From the NCBI RefSeq assembly GCF_026262505.1, contig NC_067207.1:13484082-13548081 (forward strand): a stretch of DNA of 64,000 nt, in the 5' to 3' direction. The position numbers and the translations under genes were made by a program. The notes beneath the pieces were generated by a model, which saw only the letters and a program-made list of their open reading frames with translations, did not search any database and was not told where the DNA came from. Positions 32,507 to 42,930 of this stretch are shown here, one piece after another. How positions within the stretch are numbered: position 1 is the stretch's first letter; each line of letters opens with the position of its first letter. The DNA comes from Trichomonas vaginalis G3 (lineage: Eukaryota; Parabasalia; Trichomonadida; Trichomonadidae).

Positions 32507-34551
32507 TTCGGGGTATTAGTGTCAAACCGATTTTTTAAAAAAGTTTACTAAATAATCGTATCAGGCATCATTTCTTATTCGGAAATAGCCAATTTACCCA
32601 TGAAATATAGTTACATGGTTTGATAGGTTTAAATAAAAATTAGCTTCGAAGCTGATCAATCATTGATTTTGACAAAATTGAATCTTGAATTTACCGAAAT
32701 CATACGATATCATACCATTTTACCCAAAGGTACATTCACTAGGCGATAACAGTAAAATGGGATGAAAATAGGATAAATAGAATCCCTATATAGTGCCTAA
32801 CAATATTTATACGGGCCAAAAAAAATTTGACTAGAGATTTGGCGAGTTAGAAAACTTAGAAAATTGAGAGGAATTTTTATTTTCGAATTTTTTTGGAAAG
32901 TTAAAATTGTGATTAAAAATCGATTTCCGGGAGAACTAAGCATCTCATCATATATTTAAATCGATAAAATTATTAAATAATAGTTGAATAGTACAATTAC
33001 ATGAAATTGTGGCTGAATATACAGAAAAAATGAACATATTTGACATTTTTGAAAATTCATATAGTTAGATGGTGACAGACCCATAAACTATACTTTAGCT
33101 AAGAATGGTATATGATTTCAACAACACATGATTAAAATCGTAAAATTTTTTTAGATTTCAAACAGATATATGGTAATCTAATGGAACAGAGTCAGCAAAT
33201 AGCATGTAAAATATGTTACAATTAACTTTTTATTATATCCAATAGTAAATATCGAATGGTATCCAGCTTTATGGTTAAATATTTTCTTATCGAGCTTCTC
33301 TTGAACTGTTGTATTAAGGTTGTAAATTTTTGATGCTAGGAACTTTGGAATCTTCTTTGCTGCAGCATTTTTCTTGAGAGTTCTTGCAATTTCGAATAGA
33401 TCTGCGCATTATATGAAATGGGGGCTTTAAATATCTTGAAAACAGAATAGGACTGCTTTTCCAAAGGAATGCTTACTTGTAAATCAGAGAGTTTCAAAAT
33501 TGAGTACAAGATTATCATCATAACTTTTGATTTTGCTGCGTAAAAGGAAGACAAGGTATTAACAAATCATTTACTGTTGTTCATCAAAAGAAGAAAACTT
33601 TGATAACAACTAATGATGATAAAATCAAGCAATCTTTTAATATTTTAAATTGATAAGACATTCAAAATATTTGAATGGTTTAAAATATTTTCTTTTAATT
33701 TCTCTAATATATTATCATGATTATATAATCAAATTTAAATTTTTATTCAAAAAGGCAATATTTCAAATTTTTAATTTCAATAATCTTAATTCTGCAATAA
33801 ATATATTTAATTGCAGCAAATTTAATGATCTTTCGTCATGGTTAGCAATTTGGAACTCATAAATTAATGATTTCTTCAAGTAAAATTCTGCATTATTTCA
33901 AAAGTCAATAATTCTCTAGTAACTTTTCCCCAAACCCTAACCATTATATTATATGTGTAATAGAGAATAATTGCAAAAAAAGATGGCTGAATTTACTGGG
34001 TAGTTCTTGTGATGCGAAATAATTGGAATTTAACACCTAGTTTTAGTAGCATCATTCTCTTTTTGCTCTCATTTAAATGCTTTTGCACACTTTAATTTTG
34101 AAATATAAGAGTTTTGGAAATTATCAAATTTATCTGCTCAAATACTATAGATCTTCATAAGTGTTAATAGAATCATTAGCCTTACATATAGTGTTTAATA
34201 TAATGATGCACATTATACTGGGATTCATTCCTTATTCATCTAGTTATTATAAGATTTACAACCCCATGAAAATTTAAAATTTTGTCAAAAATAGTGAATG
34301 TACCTTTTTTTACCCGATTGAATGTTAATATTAATCTCACTATAAAGTATTTATTTGATAATTGGTCGTGTTAGGGGTTGAGCAGATCAGTTTTTTTTTG
34401 ATGTTTATCAGTTTAATTCAAATTGAAAATCTTATAACGATAAAAATATTTTCCTTTATAATTTTGTTTTCCTATTAATTATAGTAAGGTTTTCTGTTTT
34501 GATAAAAAAAATCTTGTATAATTTTTTTACTGAAGCTTTCGAAAAATATAA
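32507..34551. other. Intergenic, with a possible coding remnant
   Basis: A 2-kb AT-rich spacer between two divergent genes. On the minus strand at 33178-33405 a frame with protein-like composition (NAAAKKIPKFLASKIYN) has no start; an overlapping frame to its 5' side (to 33554) also looks protein-like. Nothing else recognisable is present. Confidence 0.4.
33178..33405 (-). pseudogene. Possible remnant of an unidentified host gene
   Basis: About 75 codons, lysine- and alanine-rich, without a start codon and opening just after stops, next to an overlapping open frame at 33336-33554. The composition is less biased than random AT-rich DNA would give, but no family is recognised. Confidence 0.22.
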
Positions 34552-37500
34552 ATGTGGGCCTTCGCACGCGAGCAGGAGCAATATTTGCTTGCGAAAAACA
34601 ACGTGCGGAAGATCCAAGACAATCTTGAAGCAGAAAATGCGGAAAGCATTGTCAAAAACCTTGCACAACCGAATAGATCTTTATTATATAACCAAAATGA
34701 AGATTGCTTTATTAAAATACCTTTACTATCGGAATTCGAAGCTCAACATCTCGATGAAATTAAAGCAATGATGCAGAAATACGAAATAAATCAGGAAGTT
34801 GAAGAATCATCTGAGTCTTCTCCTTCACCACCACCAACAATTCAACTTGAGGCGCCACCACATCATGAAAGAGGACGTCCTCGACGCAATAGCAATCTCA
34901 GACAAATTGCTGAACGAGAGAAAATCAAACAAGAAGCAGCTAAAACTCAAGAAGTTACAGAAACAGATCTAAAACCCCCGCAACCAATTAACATGTCCAT
35001 TACTGCTGAGGTTAAAGATAACGAAAAATCGTCTGGTAGTAATTTTGCAAATCAGTACGTTTATAATCGTCCTTCAGCAAGGCTCGAGTCACGTCCAACT
35101 CGCAAAGAAATATTAGCGCAGAATTTTCCTGACTATTTAATCAAAATAAACTTAAATCCCATAAATTCAAACGCTCCTATCAAAGGTAAGCCCGGCAAGA
35201 AAGGTAAACAAGTCACAGAAGAATACATAATTGAGAAAATACTCGGAATTACAAACTATCAAGCCGCAAAAACGAAACCAACAAAATATTTGATAAAATA
35301 CATCGACGTTTCATATCTGCATTGCGATTTAATTACAAGAGAAGAAGTCCTTGTACGCGATGGCGGCAAGAACGCTCTAAAAGAATTCGAAGCCGCGAGA
35401 TTAAAACGACCATTATCCAGAAGTTTTATTTTCCAAAATCTCTTGGTTGTTGATAATTCCGAAATAGAGCCGATGTGGTTTAACCTGGAAAGGATCATTG
35501 ATGAAAGCAATGATGACAACAGATTGGAATATCTTGCCAAGTGGAAAGATCTTGATTACGAGCAATGCACGTGGGAACCAAAGACATTTATTAAGTCAGA
35601 ACTTGTCATTAAACAGTACAAACAACATATTGACGGAACAAATAAAAGAAAAATTCCGTCAAGATGGAAACGACCAACAGAAAAAGAATTTAGCCCTGTT
35701 AAACATTGCGATGACTCATTAACAGGATTAAACCTCTCAGATCAGATGACAAACTGCATAAATTTCCTAATTTCGGGTTATTTCAGACGCGAAAACGTAA
35801 TTCACGCTGATGTCTCGCCAAGACTCCAGAGATACCAAGTGGCTGCTTCCCTCGACTATTTGACCGACCAAACAAAATTCAATGGTCCAATCTTGGCATT
35901 AACAGATAAAACGGCTTTGAACGATTGGAAAGATGCGTTCGACGAATGGACTGGATTTAATTCAGTGGTGTGCAGCGGAGCAAGGAAATCCTTGACTGCG
36001 TTGGTAGAAACTGAATTTAATGTGGTCGACTCAAACGGAAAGCCGCAGAACTCATTAATCCAAGCAGATGTAATTATTACACCATACGAAACATATAGAG
36101 ATAATCCATCTGTCTTCGATGGCATCGAATTCAGAGTTTTGTTAATTGATGCAGTCAACTTCGACCAATTCTCAAAGAAATGGGTCCAATCGATTAGTAG
36201 TGAGTACATTATCGTTACAATTCCACATACTGTTAAGGAAAAAGTTTCAGATATTTATGATATTTTGCAATTCACGAATCCGAACGTTTTTAAGGACTCA
36301 AAACACAAGTTCTTCTCACAATTTGACTCTTCTGATGCTACAACTTGCAAGAAATTGAATGATTTCTTAAAACCTTATTTAATCGAGCATTCAAGCAAAG
36401 ATGAAGAATGTGATTATCATATGATCGAAGTTGAGCCATCACCTGCACAAGTTCAAGCTGCTCTTGACGTTATTTCGAACAGCAAAGAAATTTTAATGAA
36501 TCCGACCTCAGAAAACACCACAGCCCAGCGTTATATATTTACTCTTCTCAGATACATATCAGACCACCCATCATTGGTCTTCCAAAACTCCGAGCCAAAA
36601 GAATTAATAAATTCTTCTGGCAAATTCGTCTTCATTGACAAGATCCTTCACTCCAGATTTGCCGACAAGAAGAAGTTCCTCATATTTTCGGAGATCCCAG
36701 ACTCCCTTTCCTTAATTGGTCAGATGCTCGATAACTTAGGCATCCGATTCATGAAGATGTCTTTCAATCAGACCGATGACGAACTCAATGCCGCTATCGA
36801 TCAGTTCGACGAAGACGAAAACATCAAGGTTTTCTTGTATAGTTCTAAAAAAGGTGCCAGAAAAATTGACACTTCAGTTTTTGATAGAATTATACTTTTA
36901 GACGACGACACATTCCATTTGAGGAGTGGCCCCAAGATCCCTATTTTCCATTTAATCACAAAATGCTTCCCAGATGAAGCTCTTTATTCCAGAAATCTTT
37001 GTTACGATGAAAATGCGGTTTTCACTTCACCTCCTGAAGGACCATTTCCACCGCACTCATCTGTATTATCCTGTTTCATTCTTTCGACTTATTTGAAGTT
37101 GTTGAACTGTTCAAACAAGGAATATCTCAGTTGGACGAACCATTCTGTTGAAGAAACAATTAAAAAGTGCAAACATCAGAATGTCGGCCACAGATTAGTT
37201 TCTATTTCAGAACAATACAACTTCTACATGAAATCCGTCGAAAACACAACAGATAACATCAAACTCGTAACAAGTTTGATTGATATCGGACCAAGAAACC
37301 ATGCAAATGCTGCAAAATGCATCAGATCCGCTTTGCAAGAAATACAAAAGAGATCTTTGGAGCACAAAGAGAAAGAACTTCTCAAGAATGTTGTTAAAAA
37401 GATGACAATTGGCGAAGATGACAATGTTAAGTTCTTGGTTGACAACAGCTACATTTCTCAACAGGCTTCTTTGATCATTGAAAGAACTTTATTGTTCTAT

Positions 37501-39048
37501 CAAATACAAAGAGCACTTTTTGTTTTGACAGAATTCACGAGAGCTCCAAGTTTCTGTGGATTCCCAATTGCTACTGTCTACTGTCTATTGTATTCAGTAT
37601 ACGCAAATGGTATAGTTGAAACACTGTCTGTTGCACAAGAAAAAATTGATCAGGTCAAAGATGAATCTACATTTGTCACTTTTCTCAAAAACGTGACAAA
37701 TGAAATCAATAGTACATATAGTCCTAGTGACGAATTCTTCTATTTAGACTATATTCCGATTCCTCCCGAGCGATGGGTATTGATTGTCAACAGTTTCTCA
37801 GAAATTTTATCAGAAAAAGTTGTAGAAAGTGAACCAGAAATTCCTGAGATTAAACCGAACAAAAACGACATCATTCCTCAATCCGCTGGAGAATTGGACA
37901 AGAAGATCATGCTGAATCTCCATAGGCATCCTTTCGAGCCAATGCCGCAAAAGAACGTGAAACAAGTCGTTGATTGCGTCTTCTCCACAATTTTGGACAT
38001 CGGACTTCCTTTGAGCGAATCCGGCGAAATTGATTGGAAGAATTTTGCTTCAAAAGTCGGAACGAATTCTGATGTTGACAAAATCAAAAACATTGCATGC
38101 CAAATTGTTAAAACATGTGTAGCAGTCATGCAACAAGGAAAAGATTACGATCCATCAGAAAACGAATCCCTCAAAGATTTTTCACAGAAAATTAATATCC
38201 ATGTCGCCAAAAATTTGATCCAAACAATTAGAATTATGTCACTTTTGTATAATTTAGAGTTTTGTTCATTATCTGACGCGATGTCCAAAGTTCCAAAGCA
38301 TCCAAGTCTCCCTAGTTGGTGGACATTAGATCACTTCACTTCACTTTTCGAAGTAACCAGAAAATATGGCACTTTTTCATTCTTTAGATGGGTTGTTGAC
38401 AAAAATCTTCCATTTGCGGAACACATCAAGAAGAGTTATCTCCCGAATTTTGAAAATACTGCAGCAAGTGAAGTGAAAGGTGAACTGAAATCTGCCAGCG
38501 AAATTCCTAATAAATTAGGAGACTTCAATCTTCTCGTAAAGAGGAGATTCAGACTTGGAATTTGTCTGTGGGCAATTGACCAATTAGGAAAAACTTTTTC
38601 ACAGGCAAATAATGTCAAAAATAACGATGAGTCATTGAAAATTGTCAGTTTTGGCAGAATTGTGTCAAATGACAATTTCAACTGTCCATATTGTCCCTAT
38701 CCAATTGGCTTTGTTTCCGAGCGATTGTTCAAAGCTCCGGACGAAAGAGAAAGTCAATGGTATAGATGCGAAATTTCCTGCGAATGCGGAAATCCTTTGT
38801 TCACTGTTTCTCCTGTCGCAGATCCAATCAAAGAGTGGATCGGAGCAACACCAAAAGAGGCATGGAAGAGGGCTTTCGGAAAGATAAAGAAAGTTGATTC
38901 GATAAAGTTCAGCGGACTTTGGCTGTTCGGTTTAGTTTCTGCAGCTGCAATTAACCATTTCAAGGAAGTCAATGCTAAAGTTGACTCTTTGCCTGAAGCA
39001 TCTTTCAAGTCTTCGGAAGCTGCTGCTAATTCATTGACAAACGAATAA
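34552..39048 (+). CDS. CHD-like protein: two chromodomains plus a degenerate SNF2 ATPase
   Basis: An uninterrupted 1,498-residue frame. Residues ~60-190 are polar and low-complexity. Two chromodomain-like units follow at ~220-275 (YIIEKILGITNYQ) and ~309-350 (FNLERIIDES then YLAKWKDLDYEQCTWEP); the second has the W...W signature of CHD proteins. From ~425 the sequence follows the CHD/SNF2 order (LQRYQVAASLDYL; then VIITPYETYRD), but the Walker A position is QTKFNGPILAL and the DEAH position is IDAVN (~530). The usual nucleotide-binding residues are therefore not seen. A helicase C-lobe-like stretch extends to ~800. Near the C-terminus, CPYC (~1377) and CEC..(~1410) suggest a zinc ribbon. It probably acts as a chromatin-binding scaffold rather than an active remodeller. 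Confidence 0.75.
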   Translation: MWAFAREQEQYLLAKNNVRKIQDNLEAENAESIVKNLAQPNRSLLYNQNEDCFIKIPLLSEFEAQHLDEIKAMMQKYEINQEVEESSESSPSPPPTIQLEAPPHHERGRPRRNSNLRQIAEREKIKQEAAKTQEVTETDLKPPQPINMSITAEVKDNEKSSGSNFANQYVYNRPSARLESRPTRKEILAQNFPDYLIKINLNPINSNAPIKGKPGKKGKQVTEEYIIEKILGITNYQAAKTKPTKYLIKYIDVSYLHCDLITREEVLVRDGGKNALKEFEAARLKRPLSRSFIFQNLLVVDNSEIEPMWFNLERIIDESNDDNRLEYLAKWKDLDYEQCTWEPKTFIKSELVIKQYKQHIDGTNKRKIPSRWKRPTEKEFSPVKHCDDSLTGLNLSDQMTNCINFLISGYFRRENVIHADVSPRLQRYQVAASLDYLTDQTKFNGPILALTDKTALNDWKDAFDEWTGFNSVVCSGARKSLTALVETEFNVVDSNGKPQNSLIQADVIITPYETYRDNPSVFDGIEFRVLLIDAVNFDQFSKKWVQSISSEYIIVTIPHTVKEKVSDIYDILQFTNPNVFKDSKHKFFSQFDSSDATTCKKLNDFLKPYLIEHSSKDEECDYHMIEVEPSPAQVQAALDVISNSKEILMNPTSENTTAQRYIFTLLRYISDHPSLVFQNSEPKELINSSGKFVFIDKILHSRFADKKKFLIFSEIPDSLSLIGQMLDNLGIRFMKMSFNQTDDELNAAIDQFDEDENIKVFLYSSKKGARKIDTSVFDRIILLDDDTFHLRSGPKIPIFHLITKCFPDEALYSRNLCYDENAVFTSPPEGPFPPHSSVLSCFILSTYLKLLNCSNKEYLSWTNHSVEETIKKCKHQNVGHRLVSISEQYNFYMKSVENTTDNIKLVTSLIDIGPRNHANAAKCIRSALQEIQKRSLEHKEKELLKNVVKKMTIGEDDNVKFLVDNSYISQQASLIIERTLLFYQIQRALFVLTEFTRAPSFCGFPIATVYCLLYSVYANGIVETLSVAQEKIDQVKDESTFVTFLKNVTNEINSTYSPSDEFFYLDYIPIPPERWVLIVNSFSEILSEKVVESEPEIPEIKPNKNDIIPQSAGELDKKIMLNLHRHPFEPMPQKNVKQVVDCVFSTILDIGLPLSESGEIDWKNFASKVGTNSDVDKIKNIACQIVKTCVAVMQQGKDYDPSENESLKDFSQKINIHVAKNLIQTIRIMSLLYNLEFCSLSDAMSKVPKHPSLPSWWTLDHFTSLFEVTRKYGTFSFFRWVVDKNLPFAEHIKKSYLPNFENTAASEVKGELKSASEIPNKLGDFNLLVKRRFRLGICLWAIDQLGKTFSQANNVKNNDESLKIVSFGRIVSNDNFNCPYCPYPIGFVSERLFKAPDERESQWYRCEISCECGNPLFTVSPVADPIKEWIGATPKEAWKRAFGKIKKVDSIKFSGLWLFGLVSAAAINHFKEVNAKVDSLPEASFKSSEAAANSLTNE

Positions 39049-39568
39049 TTTTTTATTTATTTATTGATATATTATAAATTTTCTTTGTTTTATTTTTATA
39101 AATTTTTATAATTTTTATTTTTTTTAAGGGTGCAAATGTATGTAATGGTAATATTTACTGCTGTTTAATGTTGATTTTCAAATGTTGCTTTGTGCTTTTG
39201 ACACAAATCAGGATTAAATTCGAATAAGGCAGTGTACACTCCTAAAAGTGTGTTTACCATTTCTGACATCTTCTCACAAAGTCAATGTATTCTTATATTA
39301 AGTGCAAAAAGGTATAATAACCATAATGACACAATAAAGCGATTTATAAAAATGAAATGGTATAATACATGATAATGTTATCTTCAGAACGATTACACTT
39401 CAGGGTGACATTTCATATGTATGGCACGGCCTTCAATTATGTTGTTTAAGGTTGATTTTTAATGATTCTTCACAGTAGCTGTCAGATGGACTTAATCCTA
39501 TATCTTAAAACAAATTTAAAATTATAAAGAAAAGGAATCACTTAACAAAAAATAAAATAAAAAATAGT
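39049..39568. other. 3' flank with diverged copy of the GGGTGCA-type repeat
   Basis: TTAAGGGTGCAAATG begins at ~39125, about 80 bases after the stop. From ~39245 to 39360 the sequence (GTGTTTACCATTTCTGACAT...) is a diverged match to 13001-13110, including the same order of short motifs. This points to an old repeat family lying just after host genes. Confidence 0.45.
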
Positions 39569-40126
39569 TTATTCAAAATATGTAGCAAAATAAGGAAGAA
39601 AATACTCAAATGTGTTGTTGTTCAGAATGATCGAATAGAATAATGAACGATAAAAATCTTTGATTGGAATCCAATAGTTTTCGTGGTACTTCATGTATTC
39701 ATTAATAAATTTTGTGTTACTATTTTTAACAGCAATCATCAGAGGTGTCATTCCATCTTTATATGTTAAAGCTATCTTTTTCTGATAATTAATAATAAGT
39801 TTAATGATTTCCTTATTATCTGATAATGCTGCATAGTGTAGATAACTATTATCATTCTCATCTAAATACTCTTGGAAGATATTAGCTCCAATAATGTATC
39901 TTACAAATATAGGATTGCCATGTTTAATAGCAATATGCATATACGTCATATCATTTTCGAATTTTAGCTGAATATCGTTGGTATCGTGCTGTATTAGATG
40001 TTTTACATTATCTTCGAAATCATTTTCTATGCATAATCTTAGAGCTGTCTTCCCTTCATAGCGCATTGTTGGATCAGCACCGTTTTCAAGTAGAAAATCA
40101 ATAATATAGATCCAAGGTGAAGTCAT
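39569..40126 (-). CDS. Short ankyrin-repeat protein, possibly a fragment
   Basis: A 185-residue frame starting MTSPWIYIIDFLLENGADP, which is already the second half of an ankyrin repeat, followed by about four repeats (TALRLCIENDFEDNVKHL, TYMHIAIKHGN, SYLHYAALSDNKEIIKLI, TPLMIAVKNSN). Complete family members have an N-terminal region and DUF3447 first, so the 5' part is probably lost. The sequence immediately upstream is a small palindrome and then the large snap-back palindrome at 40179-40300. Confidence 0.6.
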   Translation of the reverse strand: MTSPWIYIIDFLLENGADPTMRYEGKTALRLCIENDFEDNVKHLIQHDTNDIQLKFENDMTYMHIAIKHGNPIFVRYIIGANIFQEYLDENDNSYLHYAALSDNKEIIKLIINYQKKIALTYKDGMTPLMIAVKNSNTKFINEYMKYHENYWIPIKDFYRSLFYSIILNNNTFEYFLPYFATYFE

Positions 40127-40178
40127 TTTTCTATCCCTGGGATAGACGATACACCCAAAATGTCACCTTTTTGGGATT

Positions 40179-40300
40179 TTTTTAAGGTTCTCGCTGGCGA
40201 CTCCCCATTCGTCGAAAAAAAATTGGTGATTGGGGGGGTCGCCAGCAAAAATCAAATTTTTTTTCGACGAACGGGGGGTCGCCAGCGAGAACCTTAAAAA
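40179..40300. repeat. 122-bp snap-back palindrome
   Basis: Arms of about 52 bases are inverted copies with a few mismatches, beginning TTTTTAAGGTTCTCGCTGGC on the left and ending in its complement on the right, with a short spacer. The core GTCGCCAGC occurs again inside the spacer. It is unusually GC-rich for this region. Confidence 0.85.
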
Positions 40301-40344
40301 TAAACCTCTGAAATTTTAAAAAAGAAAAAAGTGTGAAAATCCCC

Positions 40345-40410
40345 TTGATTCGAACCAATGGACTTTACGATTATACTATGACTCTTACCATTGAACTATG
40401 ACTCTAAGGG
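40345..40410 (-). pseudogene. tRNA-like sequence, degenerate
   Basis: The minus strand contains an A-box/D-arm-like TAGTTCAATGGTAAGAG and, about 25 bases later, a B-box/T-loop-like GGTTCGAATCA, the spacing found in real tRNA genes. A T run follows about 15 bases downstream. However, the T stem, anticodon stem and acceptor stem do not pair well, so a working tRNA is unlikely. Confidence 0.35.
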
Positions 40411-40738
40411 TTCGAAAATTTATTTGGTTATAATATAAACTTTAATGAAAAATTAATCAGATCAATTTAGAAATATTTATTTCATAATATTGAATGAATG
40501 TATAAATCTAAATAGTATATTATCAAAAAAAAAAAATAAAAAATAAAAAAAATAAAAATAAAAAATTAATAATAATAGTACCATCACCACAATTAGCAAA
40601 TTCAAAAGATATATGAATTGCTATCGATCTCTTTCAAACAAACACATAGAAATTTTGATTAAGTATTTCAAATTTTTATATGAGATAAATATTGAACAGA
40701 TAAAATATAAAACAATTTTTAATAATAAATATAGATAT

Positions 40739-42730
40739 TTATTTTGTAGCCATTAAAATTTCTCGGCTATCTAATAAAATTTTGTGAGAACGTAATCTTT
40801 TCAAATTTAGTATCAATCTTTGGTCTTTTATTGTTCTCTCACATGTTGCTTCTGAAGGTGAAGCGGAGATAACACGAAGGGCGATATCTGCAAAGATTGA
40901 TACATTGCCATCTCTATGAGAGATTTCTTCCCAACCGTATTCTTGACGTTCTTGAATCATATCATCAGAGAAGATATCATTATCACTATTAATATACGTG
41001 TTAAATAGTGTAATAATATCTGTTATTGTTTGACCCGGAATACGAAATTGTTCCAAAATACTTTTGAGATACTGCCTAGCTGCAACAAAATGGTTAACCG
41101 GCTGATTTGAACTAGATGTTACATCTGCGAGATCAAGCATAGGAGGGTCAATTGTAGCAGTTACCTGACGAATTGATCCCTCCTCAACCATATCAAGAGA
41201 AACTTCAGTCGAACCTTCTTCAAAGATAGAGTCCATATAGATAGATTGAATGTCTTCTACTGGATTAACGAAAGTTACGTTTGTAATATCAAATGAATTA
41301 ATTGCCGGAGATTCGTTGATCTGCGCTCCGTGGACGAATTTTTGGTTGAAATAATACCTACCTTTCGGTGTAAAAGCGAAGGCTAAGCACCAAAGACCTC
41401 CAAAGTCCGATCCAAGGGTATAGTTCAACAACGATCTTGAAAGGATTCCAGCAAAAGGATTGTTGTTGCTGCTGGAAAGGTATTGGAGTGCTTCAATACC
41501 CTTGCAAAGCCATACGTAGCAATCAGATATCTTGGTTTTATCTGATTCGAACGTGGAAATAAGCTTCTTGAGAATTGCCAAGCAGTCTCTTAAGAACTTG
41601 ATGTTTTCAATATCAATACGCGTATATCTTGAAATTTTGTCTTGATACTTGATAATAAACATACAAATATTATAATCATAGATCCACCTGGTGGATACAT
41701 GCTTTGGACAGAGAGCTCCGATGTCTTCAACATGGATTCTACAAAGAGCTGATATTTCGTGGATATGTTTCACAATTGCTCCTAATGCTACGTCTTTTGT
41801 TGTCATATATTGATAACAATTATGAATCCTGTGGCATAAACACGGGATAAACAAGATTTTGAATAACCTTGGGTCATTTGAGTTGTAGAACGATTGATTC
41901 CATCCTTTCTGAAAACATTTCAATTGCGCTTTATTGCCATCGCAAACTACACTGCTGATCTTAACATCTCTAATGAAGATTCTGTTAAATCCTTGAGTAA
42001 GCGAGTGGATATAATCTTCAGATGTTCCACCATTCATTTGGATTGACTCAACAGGATAGGGCCGCTTGCTTTGCAGAGGATTTGTGAGGGAGAAGTCCAG
42101 ATTGTGAAACTGCTGAGTCTTCCCCTCATCAATGGCAACACAGGTACAGGCAAGCTTAGCAAACTCATCAACTTTTGCAACATGGATTGAATTTGCAATT
42201 TGTATCATTGTTTGCCTTAGTTTGTCAGTTGAAATAGGCTGGTATATTTGAGAAGCTAGTTTATCAACATTGATGTTAACATTGTGTAACTGTGGGAACT
42301 TCAATATCATCGAGTCTGCAGTATATATTATAATGGTTTTAACTAGCTTTGTAAACTCTGGGCTTGAGAAGGTATTCAGAGCCACGTTAAATCTTCCAGT
42401 AAATGTAGCAAGCTGTTCATAGATATCCCCTAACGATATAGGTGTAAGCCCTGTTGCTGGGACGTTTTGATAGTATTGATCGATTGTTTGTTGTGATGCT
42501 ACTTCTCCTGGTGTGCATATGTGCCGTTTGTTTTGGATCCATTTTTTGAAATGATCCTCACGCATTTCTTCCATTGCACAGTGGCATATAGTTCCGTCAG
42601 GACGCTTTACTAGTTCATTGCATTTAACATAATATTTTCCGTACTTGTCGCCTGGTTTTTTATATCTAAGATACTGATGCTTAGTACCGACCTCAATGTC
42701 TTTATAGTACGTCGGTACTGCATCAATCAT
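40739..42730 (-). CDS. hAT-family transposase
   Basis: An intact 663-residue frame. The N-terminal ~75 residues contain a spaced Cys/His set (KCNELV...CHCAMEEM...H.CTPGE), as in a BED- or FLYWCH-type zinc finger. Mid-protein, CVAIDEGKT and VVCDGNKAQLKCF sit where hAT catalytic acidic residues lie, followed by PCLCHRIHNC, the hAT CxxH-containing region. The C-terminus has the typical dimerisation block ISASPSEATCERTIKDQRLI (hAT: tSa.sER.FS). The frame is open and probably recent. I could not find its terminal inverted repeats. Whether it drives the hAT-like elements at 6278 and 20308 is untested. Confidence 0.85.
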   Translation of the reverse strand: MIDAVPTYYKDIEVGTKHQYLRYKKPGDKYGKYYVKCNELVKRPDGTICHCAMEEMREDHFKKWIQNKRHICTPGEVASQQTIDQYYQNVPATGLTPISLGDIYEQLATFTGRFNVALNTFSSPEFTKLVKTIIIYTADSMILKFPQLHNVNINVDKLASQIYQPISTDKLRQTMIQIANSIHVAKVDEFAKLACTCVAIDEGKTQQFHNLDFSLTNPLQSKRPYPVESIQMNGGTSEDYIHSLTQGFNRIFIRDVKISSVVCDGNKAQLKCFQKGWNQSFYNSNDPRLFKILFIPCLCHRIHNCYQYMTTKDVALGAIVKHIHEISALCRIHVEDIGALCPKHVSTRWIYDYNICMFIIKYQDKISRYTRIDIENIKFLRDCLAILKKLISTFESDKTKISDCYVWLCKGIEALQYLSSSNNNPFAGILSRSLLNYTLGSDFGGLWCLAFAFTPKGRYYFNQKFVHGAQINESPAINSFDITNVTFVNPVEDIQSIYMDSIFEEGSTEVSLDMVEEGSIRQVTATIDPPMLDLADVTSSSNQPVNHFVAARQYLKSILEQFRIPGQTITDIITLFNTYINSDNDIFSDDMIQERQEYGWEEISHRDGNVSIFADIALRVISASPSEATCERTIKDQRLILNLKRLRSHKILLDSREILMATK

Positions 42731-42930
42731 TGTTGAAATAATGAAGTGATTACTTAAGCATTTTTATAGTTAGTATACAAGTCTTGGGTACGGCGGCACT
42801 GCGTTCCACCTTATCCAATACTTGTGAATTTGACACTTTACAAAGCCGCCAACCACTTCACTAACGAACTCACTAATGTAAAAAATAAACGTTCTCACTA
42901 TCGTTCTCACTAACGACTTCACTAATGTTC

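Larger units (their letters stand above)
40127..40738. other. Spacer with snap-back palindrome, tRNA-like sequence and A-rich run
   Basis: Holds the palindrome at 40179-40300, a tRNA-like sequence at ~40345-40410 and an A-rich stretch at ~40520-40570. No protein gene is seen. Confidence 0.5.

Noticed and set aside
1-42000. Trichomonad introns (GTATGT ... ACTAACACACAG type)
   Set aside because: I looked upstream of UBA3 and the gene at 11280, where an intron would help, and found no matching splice signals.
40301-42900. Terminal inverted repeats of the hAT transposase gene
   Set aside because: No matching TAGGG-type ends or 8-bp duplications were found on both sides by eye.
42780-42930. Exact left terminus of the Polinton
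   Set aside because: An imperfect hairpin and repeated TTCTCACTAAC motifs are present, but without the right end neither the inverted repeat nor the target duplication can be identified.
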